Of a stretch of 50,435 nt of DNA, positions 34,473 through 42,960 are shown piece by piece. The notes under the pieces were generated by a model that was not told the DNA's origin, did not search any database, and worked only from the letters and a program-made list of their open reading frames with translations. The translations under genes were made by a program, and so were the position numbers. Each line of letters starts with the position of its first letter. Position 1 is the first letter of the stretch. This DNA comes from Terriglobia bacterium (GTDB taxonomy: Bacteria > Acidobacteriota > Terriglobia > Bryobacterales > Bryobacteraceae), in NCBI GenBank assembly GCA_020073345.1, contig JAIQFI010000046.1, positions 1-50,435 of the forward strand, written 5' to 3'.

Positions 34473-36647
34473 TTACCGAGACCCCACGCCGAGGCGAGCC
34501 CGGCCGAGAGTCTTGACGACGTTTTCCATCAGCCGCAGGCCGCAATCGCCCTCCAGCGTCAGGATCGATTCAGGATGAAACTGCACGGCTTCCATGGGCA
34601 ATTCGCGGTGGCGGACGCCCATGATCACGCCGTCTTCGCTCTCAGCGGTGACTTCCAGGCACCCTGGCAGCCGATCGCGGATGGCGAATAAGGAATGGTA
34701 CCTTCCCACTCGAAATGTTTGGGGCAGGCCTTCGAAAACTCCCACGTCGCGATGGGTTACGGTGGACGGCTTGCCGTGCTTAGGGTAATCCAGCACCCCC
34801 AGTTCGCCGCCGAACGCCTCCACCATGCCCTGCAAACCCAGGCACACGCCGAATACCGGGATTTCGAGCTTGGCGGCGTACCGAACCAGCGTGGGCACCC
34901 CGAAATCCTCGGGGCGGCCCGGACCGGGCGAAACCAGGATCAACGAAGGCGCCAGCTTCTCGATCATCTCCAGCGGGAAGCCCGCGCGATAGGTGATGAC
35001 TTCGGCGCCGGTCTGGCGGGCATAATTCGCCAAGGTGTGGATAAAGCAATCTTCGTTGTCAACTAGCAGCAGCCGAATGCCGCCTGCCTTGTCCGTCTCA
35101 GGAATGTATTCGGTCTTTTCGGGAGGTTTAGAGTCGAGAGCCCGGAAGAAACCGGTAGCCTTCATGTGGCACTCCCGATCTTCCTGCTCGGGGATGGAAT
35201 CGTACAGCAGCGTCGCGCCCACGGGATACGCCGCCACGCCATCACGCAGATGAACCGTGCGAATGGTGATGCCAGTGTTGATGCCGCCGTCGAGCGAGAT
35301 CATTCCCACGGCGCCGCCATACCAGCCCCGGGCGTCCTTTTCCAGATCCTCCACGGCCTGCGCCGCCCACTTCTTAGGCGCTCCGATCACCGTGACGGCC
35401 CACATGTGCGTCAGGAACGCGTCGAGCGAATCGAAGCCGTCAGCCAGCATTCCTTCCACGTGATCCACAGTGTGAAATACACCGGCGTAGCGTTCGATGA
35501 GACGGCGCGCGATCACGCGCACCGTTCCAGGCTTGCAGACGCGCGACTTATCGTTGCGGTCCACGTCGGTGCACATGGTCAGCTCGGATTCTTCCTTGGC
35601 CGACGACAACAGTTCGCGGATGTTATCGGCGTCCCGCAATGGATCTCCCGTGCGCCGCGCCGTTCCCGAGATGGGGCAGGTCTCTACACGGCGGCCGTCC
35701 TCGCGTTGTTCCACGCGCACGAACATCTCGATCGAAGCGCCGATCAACTGTTCGTCGCCGAACTGGAGGAAAAACTCATACGGACTGGGACTGGCTTTCT
35801 GAATTCGCTCGAACAAGTCCGCCGCTCCGCCGGCGTACGGCGCGCGAAAGGTCTGCCGCAACACGACTTCATAGTAGTTGCCGAGGCGCATGCCTTCGCG
35901 GACCGTTTCAACGTTGGCGGCGTACTCGGCGGGGGTGTGATCGCTGACGATCGGGCCCGGGGCCGCCTTCTTTTTCGCCTTCTTGACGCGCTGGGCAGCG
36001 TGCGGAAGCCCGCGCGTCGTGTCCTCGCCGCGCGTGAAATCGAAGCGGTAACGCTCGATCTGTTCCTTCTTGCGATCCATGAAGTAGATGTCATCGCACA
36101 GGAACAGGTGCAGATCCTTGACGTCCGAGCGCGGATGCCTGGTGCGGATCGGGTCGAAGCGGAACAAAAGATCGTATCCGAACGCGCCCACCAAGGCGAG
36201 CCGCGAGGCCAGAGGATCGTCAAACTCCGCCAGCACCGCGCGCAGCAGCGAGAAGGCCGAAGGCTGCTTGCTACGTTCCTCTTCCGGGAACAGCTTGGGC
36301 AGCGGCTTGAGCTTGCCGTGGATGATGCCGTTCAGCATCTCAAAGGATTCCCAGTGAGGATGCGGGCGCAGAACCGGCTCCAGCAACCGGTTGATGACCT
36401 CGCCTCGCCCATTCAGCGGGCGCAAGGTGATGTCGCGGTCGGCGGCGATGATCTCAAGCGGCGGCGCGACAGAGGCTATGTCCCAACGCGAGTATCGCTC
36501 GGGATATTCATAACCGGAAGAAAGATAGATGCCGCGTTGGGTATCGAGCTTGTGCAGCAGCCCGCGCAGGCCCTTTTCAAACGCGATCTTGGAAAAGGTG
36601 CGTTCGACAACGATGCCGCTAGGTGTGGAATAGCTGTCGGGGCGCAT
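34473..36647 (-). CDS. trpEG: Anthranilate synthase, fused TrpE-TrpG
   Basis: The 724-residue protein joins a TrpE domain (about 1-500) and a glutamine amidotransferase (about 520-715). TrpE motifs include 'PSPYEFFLQFGDEQLIGASIEMFV', 'CPISGTARRTGDP', 'TMCTDVDRNDKSRVCKPGTV' and 'YGGAVGMISLDGGINTGITIRTV'. The second domain has 'PVFGVCLGLQGMVEAFGGELG' (nucleophile Cys), 'VGRYHSLFA' and 'EAVQFHPESILT'. It makes anthranilate for tryptophan. A fused form is known from Rhizobium and Azospirillum. I prefer ATG 36647; the in-frame TTG at 36740 lies upstream of the -10 element. No other trp gene is in the window. Confidence 0.93.
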   Translation of the reverse strand: MRPDSYSTPSGIVVERTFSKIAFEKGLRGLLHKLDTQRGIYLSSGYEYPERYSRWDIASVAPPLEIIAADRDITLRPLNGRGEVINRLLEPVLRPHPHWESFEMLNGIIHGKLKPLPKLFPEEERSKQPSAFSLLRAVLAEFDDPLASRLALVGAFGYDLLFRFDPIRTRHPRSDVKDLHLFLCDDIYFMDRKKEQIERYRFDFTRGEDTTRGLPHAAQRVKKAKKKAAPGPIVSDHTPAEYAANVETVREGMRLGNYYEVVLRQTFRAPYAGGAADLFERIQKASPSPYEFFLQFGDEQLIGASIEMFVRVEQREDGRRVETCPISGTARRTGDPLRDADNIRELLSSAKEESELTMCTDVDRNDKSRVCKPGTVRVIARRLIERYAGVFHTVDHVEGMLADGFDSLDAFLTHMWAVTVIGAPKKWAAQAVEDLEKDARGWYGGAVGMISLDGGINTGITIRTVHLRDGVAAYPVGATLLYDSIPEQEDRECHMKATGFFRALDSKPPEKTEYIPETDKAGGIRLLLVDNEDCFIHTLANYARQTGAEVITYRAGFPLEMIEKLAPSLILVSPGPGRPEDFGVPTLVRYAAKLEIPVFGVCLGLQGMVEAFGGELGVLDYPKHGKPSTVTHRDVGVFEGLPQTFRVGRYHSLFAIRDRLPGCLEVTAESEDGVIMGVRHRELPMEAVQFHPESILTLEGDCGLRLMENVVKTLGRARLGVGSR

Positions 36648-36713
36648 AAAAACACCGCTGGGGAGTACCCCAAGGATATCATGGCCCGGCTGGACTCCAT
36701 TGCTGTTTGGCGG

Positions 36714-36720
36714 TACTATA
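36714..36720. promoter_or_regulatory. Overlapping divergent -10 elements between trpEG and the PEP-CTERM gene
   Basis: Plus strand TACTAT (36714-36719) has TGGACT 17 nt upstream (36691-36696) as a -35 and drives the PEP-CTERM gene. Minus strand TATAGT (complement of 36715-36720) has TTTTGA 16 nt upstream (complement of 36737-36742) and drives trpEG. The core GTACTATAC is nearly symmetric, so the two promoters share their -10. Confidence 0.5.
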
Positions 36721-36771
36721 CGTGAAAAGCCGGGAGTCAAAACGACTCACCGCGCGAAACAGGAGGACACG

Positions 36772-37440
36772 ATGGATTCAATCTGGCCCAAAACTACGAA
36801 TTTGGCATTACTGGCATTCGCCATGTCAGTCTCGGTACAGGCGACGATCATTAGCGGCTCGGTAACGGGCGGGACCGCATTCGGGGCCGGTGGGACGTTC
36901 GTAAAACTGACTCCCCCGCTTGCAAATCCATTTGGACCTCCGAACAGCGTCGGCAACGATACGTTTCAAAGCCCCAATCTGTTCGGGTTCGATGAAGATC
37001 AGAACATTCTGATCTCAGCCCCGCTGGTGACGGATACAGGCTTGAGCCCGATACCCGTTGGCACAATCGTGGCAAGTCACTACATCTTTTTCGATCCCGG
37101 CCCGTCCCAATCGATCATTGGTACGGTTAATTTCGATTCCGATGTCCTCGCCATCCTAAGCAGCACGGGCAATCTTGCCAATAGCGATTTCCTGGCAAAC
37201 ACAGGCGTCAACTATCTGAATCCAGGCCTAAGGGGCCTGGAAGCAGGGGATTCGGTCACCATAAGCGGAGCGCGGCAGATTTCTTTCAACACGACGGCAA
37301 GTACGCCCGGTGATTATGTTCGCGTTCTGACAGTTTTCTCACCAGCCGCTGCTGTGCCAGAGCCCGGCACGATTGCAATGTTGGGTAGTGGTTTAGGCGC
37401 ATTGGCGGTGCTGCTCCGCAGACGAAGCCGAAAGTTTTGA
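36772..37440 (+). CDS. PEP-CTERM exported protein
   Basis: The 222-residue protein has a signal peptide (about 1-24), a body of low similarity to anything I know, and the C-terminal sorting signal 'VPEPGTIAMLGSGLGALAVLLRRRSRKF': PEP motif, hydrophobic helix, Arg cluster. PEP-CTERM proteins are cut and anchored by an exosortase and often belong to exopolysaccharide surfaces. ATG 36772 is chosen because AGGAGGA precedes it; the frame is open further upstream to 36700. No exosortase gene is in the window. Confidence 0.85.
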   Translation: MDSIWPKTTNLALLAFAMSVSVQATIISGSVTGGTAFGAGGTFVKLTPPLANPFGPPNSVGNDTFQSPNLFGFDEDQNILISAPLVTDTGLSPIPVGTIVASHYIFFDPGPSQSIIGTVNFDSDVLAILSSTGNLANSDFLANTGVNYLNPGLRGLEAGDSVTISGARQISFNTTASTPGDYVRVLTVFSPAAAVPEPGTIAMLGSGLGALAVLLRRRSRKF

Positions 37441-37458
37441 GGGTTTCACCGCTCCTGG

Positions 37459-37464
37459 TACACT
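37459..37464 (+). promoter_or_regulatory. Possible -10 of the Bcr/CflA gene
   Basis: TGG followed by TACACT (37459-37464), 13 nt before the GTG start, without a Shine-Dalgarno between. It resembles the extended -10 of the his operon. Confidence 0.4.
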
Positions 37465-37477
37465 GATCACTTCTCCA

Positions 37478-38704
37478 GTGATCGCGCAACAAACTGCTCC
37501 CCTATCACGATTCCGGCACCTAGAGCTCCTGTTTCTGCTCGGAATGCTGCAGGCTTTTGCGCCGGTTTCGATCGACATGTATCTGCCGGCAATGCCGCAG
37601 ATGGAGCAGGTCTTCCACACTTCCGCCGCAGCCGTGCAGTACACCATGGTGACGTTCCTGGTGGGTTTCGCGCTGGGACAGAGCCTCTACGGACCCATCA
37701 CCGATCGATTTGGACGCAAGCCCCCTTTGTACGTCAGCCTGACGCTGTTCATCATTTCTTCCGCCGCGTGCGCCTTGGCGCCATCGATTCAAATGATGTC
37801 GTTCTTCCGGCTGCTGCAAGCGATCGGCGCTTGCGGAGGAGGGGTCATCTCGCGCGCCATTGTGCGGGATCTATTCCCACCCTCGGAGCTGCGCCGTATC
37901 TTTTCGATGCTGATCCTGGTCGTAGGCGTTTCTCCGGTGATTGCGCCGATGCTCGGGAGCTATCTGCTGATTTGGTTCGGATGGAAAGCCGCGTTCGTAA
38001 CACAGACCTTCATCGGCATCGCCTGCCTGACGGGGATGCACTTTCGGCTATCGGAGTCGCTGCCGCGGAGCGCGCGCATTCCGTTGCGAGTGGACACCAT
38101 CGTATCGGCCTATACACGGCTGATCAAAGACAGAACGTTTCTGGGAGCCTCCGTGGTGTGCGGATTCAGTTCCGCGGGAACCTTTGCGTACATCACCAGC
38201 GCTCCGTTCGTGTACATCAGCCTGTATAAAGTTCCCCCAGCGGAGTTCGGCTGGCTGTTCGGAGCGGCGGCGGCGGGCATGGTCGCGGCCTCGCAGATCA
38301 ACGGCCGGATGTCGCATCGGACGCCGCTGTGGCGCGTGCTGCGGAACGCGAATCTGGTCCAGCTCGCCGCGGGCCTGCTGTTATTGGTCGCCGTGCTGAC
38401 GGGCGTGGGCGGGCTGGCGTCCGTTTTCGCCTGCATCTTTGTTTACGTCGCCGGGCAGGGATTCGTGTTCCCGAACGGCTCGGCCATCGCGATGATGCGC
38501 CATGGCGATATCGCGGGAACTGCGTCGGCGCTGCTGGGGACCAACCAGTTCCTGCTCGCCGCCATTGCTGCGATCTTCCTGGGACTGATCGAGAACCCGG
38601 CGATCCCGATGGCGATCGTGATCGCCACGTGTGCGGTCGCATCTGCCACGCTCAACTACCTGACGCTGGGCGAGCGGCTGGAAGTCGCTCCGCAGCCGGT
38701 ATAA
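37478..38704 (+). CDS. Bcr/CflA-family drug efflux MFS transporter
   Basis: The 408-residue protein has 12 predicted membrane helices. 'LGMLQAFAPVSIDMYLPAMPQM' in helix 1 (with the conserved 'DMYLPA'), 'GQSLYGPITDRFGRKPPLYVSL' (MFS motif A) and 'QAIGACGGGVISRAIVRDLF' mark the Bcr/CflA subfamily, which exports bicyclomycin, chloramphenicol and other small molecules. The start is GTG 37478. It is convergent with the GH51 gene, 18 nt apart. Confidence 0.9.
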   Translation: MIAQQTAPLSRFRHLELLFLLGMLQAFAPVSIDMYLPAMPQMEQVFHTSAAAVQYTMVTFLVGFALGQSLYGPITDRFGRKPPLYVSLTLFIISSAACALAPSIQMMSFFRLLQAIGACGGGVISRAIVRDLFPPSELRRIFSMLILVVGVSPVIAPMLGSYLLIWFGWKAAFVTQTFIGIACLTGMHFRLSESLPRSARIPLRVDTIVSAYTRLIKDRTFLGASVVCGFSSAGTFAYITSAPFVYISLYKVPPAEFGWLFGAAAAGMVAASQINGRMSHRTPLWRVLRNANLVQLAAGLLLLVAVLTGVGGLASVFACIFVYVAGQGFVFPNGSAIAMMRHGDIAGTASALLGTNQFLLAAIAAIFLGLIENPAIPMAIVIATCAVASATLNYLTLGERLEVAPQPV

Positions 38705-38722
38705 CCGACACGTAGAAGCACG

Positions 38723-40279
38723 TCAGGCGACCTGAAGTGTGACGGTAGCCACTGACATGGCCGGCAACGCCAGACGTATCCAGCCGTTCTCGACGGATAG
38801 CGGATGCGGCCGAATGACCACACGGTTCGGATTGTCGAAGCTGTTATAAGCGTTGATGTCCGGATCGTGAAGGATCTCCGCGCGTCCCTGTCGCGGCGTC
38901 GCACCGCGGATTTCACAATCCACCTGCATATCGGCATTGTGGCGCGGATTCACCAGCGTGACCACGACATCGCCGCCTTGTCGCGAAGCAGAAAACGAAA
39001 GGTCCGGAAGTTGGTCGGAGGAAGCATCTGTTTCCGTGCGCACGGAAGTCTTGGCGCGGTGCGGCTTGAACAGCATAAACGCGTAGTAACTGGTGGTGCG
39101 CACGCAGTTGCGGCCTTCGGGGCCATCGGTGATCAGGACCGCCTGCAGCACGTTCACCATCTGGGCGATGTTGCACATGTACAGCTTCTCGGCCTGGCGA
39201 TTGAAAATGTTCAGGCCGAGCCCGGCGGCCACGGCGCTGCGCATGGATTCCTGTTGCCACAGGCGGCCGTTACGCTTCTCGTCTTCGGCGGTCATGCGAT
39301 CCCACACGCCCCACTCATCCAGAAACAACCCGATGCGGCGATTCGGATCGTAGCCGTCGAGCAGATTGCGCTGCTGGATAATCGCCTGCTCGACGCGCGG
39401 GAAGGAATTGAGCTGCGTGTACATCGCTTCGGGCGTGTATTCGAGCGGCGGTAGGTTGCCGTTCGAATAGAAGTGCATGGAGTAGCCGTCCATGCGGTAT
39501 CCGGAGAGCGTATCCATGAACCCGCGCGTCCACTGGGTGTTATTGCCGTTGGGCCCGCAGCCGACCAGGTACGGCCGCAGTCCTCCGAAGGCACGCGCAA
39601 ACGTGGCGAAGTGGCGATACTCTTCGGCCGTGCGCTGTGCGGTGAAGTTGCCGCCGCAACCCCACAGCTCATTGCCGACGCCCCAGTAGCGCACTCTGAA
39701 CGGCTCGGGCGATCCGTTGGCGGCGCGCTCCTCGGCCAGCGAGCTGCCCGAGGGCTGGTTGCAATACTCCATCCAGTCGCGCATTTCCTGCGGCGAGCCC
39801 GAGCCGACGTTGGCGGCGAAGTACGGTTCGGCCCCGATGAGCCGGCAGAATTCGACGAATTCATGCGTGCCGAAGCCATTGTCTTCGGTGTAGCCGCCCC
39901 AGTTGGTGTTGACGCTCTTGGGTCGCTTCGCGGCCGGACCGATCCCGTCGCGCCAGTGATAATCGTCGGCGAAGCAGCCGCCGGGCCAGCGCAGCACGGG
40001 CACGCCGAGTTCCTTCAAATAATCAACCGCGGCGCGGCGAAAGCCATTGATATTCGGAACGGGCGAATTCTTGCCCACCCAGATGCCGCCGTAGACGCAC
40101 GAGCCCAGGTGCTCGGCAAAATGCGAATGTAACTCGGGGCGGATGATGCCGATTTCCTGGTCGGCATGGACGACGGCCTTTCGGTTGCCGGTGCCCTGGC
40201 TGAAGACGGCGCGCGGCAGCAGCGAAGCGAGCGATGCGGCGGCGGTAGTCTGGATCAATCGACGGCGAGTGAGGGTCAC
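38723..40279 (-). CDS. Secreted alpha-L-arabinofuranosidase, GH51
   Basis: The 518-residue enzyme begins with a Tat-type signal (TRRRLIQTT, then a hydrophobic stretch to about residue 28). The TIM-barrel carries 'RWPGGCFADDYHW', the acid/base Glu204 in 'GVGNELWGCGG' and the nucleophile Glu322 in 'LFLDEWGVWD'. GH51 enzymes remove arabinofuranosyl groups from plant arabinan and arabinoxylan. The start is GTG 40279 behind a strong AAGGAGGT. It lies 12 nt after an MFS gene whose stop overlaps this ribosome site, so the two are probably coexpressed. Confidence 0.92.
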   Translation of the reverse strand: MTLTRRRLIQTTAAASLASLLPRAVFSQGTGNRKAVVHADQEIGIIRPELHSHFAEHLGSCVYGGIWVGKNSPVPNINGFRRAAVDYLKELGVPVLRWPGGCFADDYHWRDGIGPAAKRPKSVNTNWGGYTEDNGFGTHEFVEFCRLIGAEPYFAANVGSGSPQEMRDWMEYCNQPSGSSLAEERAANGSPEPFRVRYWGVGNELWGCGGNFTAQRTAEEYRHFATFARAFGGLRPYLVGCGPNGNNTQWTRGFMDTLSGYRMDGYSMHFYSNGNLPPLEYTPEAMYTQLNSFPRVEQAIIQQRNLLDGYDPNRRIGLFLDEWGVWDRMTAEDEKRNGRLWQQESMRSAVAAGLGLNIFNRQAEKLYMCNIAQMVNVLQAVLITDGPEGRNCVRTTSYYAFMLFKPHRAKTSVRTETDASSDQLPDLSFSASRQGGDVVVTLVNPRHNADMQVDCEIRGATPRQGRAEILHDPDINAYNSFDNPNRVVIRPHPLSVENGWIRLALPAMSVATVTLQVA

Positions 40280-40291
40280 AAACGGACCTCC

Positions 40292-41671
40292 TTAAGTTGA
40301 AGCGTGGCTGGGTTCCGCTACCGCGACGAGTGCTTCTTGCCCAAGCATGCGGCTGTGCCTCCGCCCGACGAAGTAAATGCAGACGGCGAAAATCGCGGGA
40401 AAGGTCGCCAGGAGCGCAAAAATGTGTTTCACCGGCAAACTCGTAGCAAGCACCCAGCCGCCGACCATCGGACCTCCAATCGACCCGATCTTGGCGATCG
40501 AAGTCGCCCAGCTCGCGCCATTGCCCCGATACGCGGTGGGATAAAAAATCCCGGAGATGCTGTGCATCCCGAAGTGCCCGCCGATGAGGAATCCGCCGAT
40601 CATCGCGCTAAGAACAAGAAATGCCCCCTGGCTCATCGGCGTAAACCCAGCGACTAGCAGCAGGATGCACGTCACGACTGGCATGGTGGTGATCGCGATG
40701 GCCCCCTTGGCATCGGTGAAGCGCATCAGCAGAATTCCACCGATGGCGCCCATAATCGAGTTCGTAGTCGCCGCGGTGGCCGCCTGTGCGCGCACGTAGT
40801 GGAGCGCCTCGAACACCAAGGGCGTCCAGTTGACGATGAAGAACACGGCGAAGGAACTGGCGATGTAGGCGGTCCAGATCAGCGGCGTGATGGTGCGCAG
40901 TTCACCTTTGAACAGCAGCGACGGCTTGAAGTCCTTGCTATGGCCGATTTCATCGCCGACCACGAAGTTCGCGTCGAGGGAGAACGACTGGCCTGGAGCA
41001 ACGCGGCGGAGCATGGCGACAATCCGATCGGGACGCTTGCCCATGGTGGCGAGGAATCGAATCGATTCAGGCAGCATCGCAAACAGGATCACCGCGCTGA
41101 CCAGCGCCGCGATACCGCCACTGATGAACACCGATTTCCACCCGAGTTTCGGAATCAGCCAGTTCGCGAACGGCCCGCCGAGCGCGGTGCCGAGCGAATA
41201 GCCAACCATGATCACAGTCACGATGGTCGCGCGGTAACGCTTGGGCGCGTATTCGATATTCAGCGCCCAGGCCAGAGGCAGCATGCCGCCGAGGGGAATC
41301 CCGTCGATCAGGCGCAGCCAGAACAGTGTCCCATAGCTACTGGTGAAGTAGAAGCACATGGTCAGCGCGCCGAACGCGGCCGTGGCCAGGATCACCGTAG
41401 GGCGTCGTCCGATGCGATCGCCAAGGTAGCCCAGCAGGAATCCGCCAATCAGCGTGCCCAGCTGGTGCATCCCGAAGATGTTGCCGGTTTGAATCGTGGT
41501 GAGCCCGTATTCGGAACGGAAGTAGGGCGCCGCGAAAGTGACCAGGTTCGCGTCCAGGCCATCGAAAAAAGTGATGATCCAGGAGATGACGGCGAGCCCG
41601 ATCAGAAAGCCGCTGAGTTTCTGGCGCTCGATGATTTCGGAAACGTCGACGGTGTTCCTAGGCGGAGGCAA
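40292..41671 (-). CDS. MFS transporter (AAHS-like)
   Basis: The 459-residue protein has 12 membrane helices. Helix 1 carries 'ITFFDGLDANLVTFAAPYF', with the Asp-Gly-x-Asp pattern of the aromatic acid:H+ symporter group, and motif A reads 'GYLGDRIGRRPTVIL'. Its place before a GH51 gene hints at sugar or plant-derived aromatic uptake; the substrate is unknown. The only plausible start is TTG 41671, with TATTGT exactly 6 nt upstream; no ATG or GTG occurs before helix 1. Confidence 0.8.
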   Translation of the reverse strand: MPPPRNTVDVSEIIERQKLSGFLIGLAVISWIITFFDGLDANLVTFAAPYFRSEYGLTTIQTGNIFGMHQLGTLIGGFLLGYLGDRIGRRPTVILATAAFGALTMCFYFTSSYGTLFWLRLIDGIPLGGMLPLAWALNIEYAPKRYRATIVTVIMVGYSLGTALGGPFANWLIPKLGWKSVFISGGIAALVSAVILFAMLPESIRFLATMGKRPDRIVAMLRRVAPGQSFSLDANFVVGDEIGHSKDFKPSLLFKGELRTITPLIWTAYIASSFAVFFIVNWTPLVFEALHYVRAQAATAATTNSIMGAIGGILLMRFTDAKGAIAITTMPVVTCILLLVAGFTPMSQGAFLVLSAMIGGFLIGGHFGMHSISGIFYPTAYRGNGASWATSIAKIGSIGGPMVGGWVLATSLPVKHIFALLATFPAIFAVCIYFVGRRHSRMLGQEALVAVAEPSHAST

Positions 41672-41683
41672 GGTCTTACAATA

Positions 41684-42934
41684 TCAAAGCCGCCAATCCG
41701 CGGGAAGGTTCGGCTTGGTAGCCCGCAGAATCTCGAGAATCGCGCCGCGACTTTCGGGCGACAAGCCTGCGAACGTCTTGCTGGTGTCCTTGCCCGTAAG
41801 GACCTCGTACAGGCGCTGATACACACGTTCCCGGACCTTGTCGGGCAGCCCGTCGAAGGCGGCACTGTAAACCATATACGAAAGCGGATACCGGAACAGC
41901 CGCGTCTTCAGATCGAAATCGCGCAGGGAGCGGCCTTGGGGATCGCGCGGACCGCGTTGGGGAAACGTTTCCATAAACGTGGACACGCCTTTCACGGGAG
42001 CCTTCAGCGGCTCCTCGTCGGCGAAGAGCATGTACTTGAGCATTTCTTCGATCTCGGGGTTGAGCTTGTCCGCCGGCATGCCAATGCGCGCGTCCCAGCC
42101 GATGCGGATCATCAGGTTGGTTATGCGGACCTGATGTTCGAGCGTCATCAGCGCGACGATGTCGCTGGTCGGTTCCAGATACTTCGACGTATCGAACATC
42201 TCCGTCAGGCTGGTGAGATTCTGCGTCGGCTGCGAGGACGGGCCGCCAGAGCGCACTGGATCCACCAGATTGGTGTTGTTCCCCAAATGCGTCTGCGAAC
42301 CGGTTGTGCCGGTGACGTACCATCCTCCCCAGCGCGCGCTTAGAGGCGTGCGATGATCCGTCATGAAAGCGTTGCCGTGTTCCTGCCGGCTTTGCGATAC
42401 CGGGTGGACCGAGCTGACGACGAGTCCGGGGATGCCCATTGTCACCGCTCCCTGATGGCAGCGCAGGCAACCCTGGCTTGGGGCAAACGCCGGCTCAGCG
42501 GCTTTCACCAGCACATACAGCTGGACGCCCTGCTTCGGATCGAGCGAGGCGAGTTCCAGTACGTCGCTGTTGCGCACGAATCCGACCATGACATCGTCGT
42601 TGAAGTAGATGGCGCGCGGCGTTCGTGGCCCGATATTTTCCACCTGCGTACTGGTTTTCGAAAACACGAGTGCCTGCGAATCGGGACTGATGCCGAGCAG
42701 CTTGAGCACCGACGGCAGATATCCCAGGCCGTTGGACGCGACTTCCAGTTTGACTTGGCCGCTCTCCAGACGCTGCTCGAGACGAGCTACGGGATCGTCC
42801 ACGGGCCGCTGGCCGTACTGAATGGCGGGATCGTCGAGCGGGATGTAGAACGTGTCTTCGAGCTGTTGCGCGAGACCCCATGTGACACTGGCCAACAACG
42901 CAGCGGCCAGCGCAAAAGGGACCCGGGGATTCAT
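41684..42934 (-). CDS. Secreted protein with one CxxCH haem-binding motif, unknown function
   Basis: The 416-residue product has a signal peptide (about 1-22). A single CLRCH motif (Cys156, Cys159, His160) suggests covalent haem. Around it lie 'GYLPSVLKLLGISPDSQALVFSKTS', 'IYFNDDVMVGFVRNSDVLELASLDP' and 'FRYPLSYMVYSAAFDGLP', which I recall from uncharacterised proteins of soil bacteria. ATG 42934 is chosen over 42958 because the signal peptide starts there and TATATT stands exactly 6 nt upstream. It diverges from the OPT gene with 26 nt between start codons. Confidence 0.75.
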   Translation of the reverse strand: MNPRVPFALAAALLASVTWGLAQQLEDTFYIPLDDPAIQYGQRPVDDPVARLEQRLESGQVKLEVASNGLGYLPSVLKLLGISPDSQALVFSKTSTQVENIGPRTPRAIYFNDDVMVGFVRNSDVLELASLDPKQGVQLYVLVKAAEPAFAPSQGCLRCHQGAVTMGIPGLVVSSVHPVSQSRQEHGNAFMTDHRTPLSARWGGWYVTGTTGSQTHLGNNTNLVDPVRSGGPSSQPTQNLTSLTEMFDTSKYLEPTSDIVALMTLEHQVRITNLMIRIGWDARIGMPADKLNPEIEEMLKYMLFADEEPLKAPVKGVSTFMETFPQRGPRDPQGRSLRDFDLKTRLFRYPLSYMVYSAAFDGLPDKVRERVYQRLYEVLTGKDTSKTFAGLSPESRGAILEILRATKPNLPADWRL

Positions 42935-42940
42935 AGTTCC

Positions 42941-42948
42941 AATATAAT
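42941..42948. promoter_or_regulatory. Overlapping divergent -10 elements
   Basis: Plus strand TATAAT (42943-42948, a perfect -10) points to the OPT gene, 12 nt to its ATG. Minus strand TATATT (complement of 42941-42946) is exactly 6 nt before ATG 42934. A single 8-bp AATATAAT serves both directions. Confidence 0.6.
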
Positions 42949-42960
42949 GGGTCGGCACTC

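Noticed and set aside
35166-36725. 519-codon open frame on the plus strand
   Set aside because: It is antisense to the TrpE part of trpEG, which has full conserved motifs.
36648-36740. Longer trpEG start at TTG 36740
   Set aside because: The extra 31 residues have no TrpE similarity and the TATAGT promoter element lies inside them.
40799-42343. 514-codon open frame on the plus strand
   Set aside because: It is antisense to the MFS and CxxCH genes; no recognisable domain.
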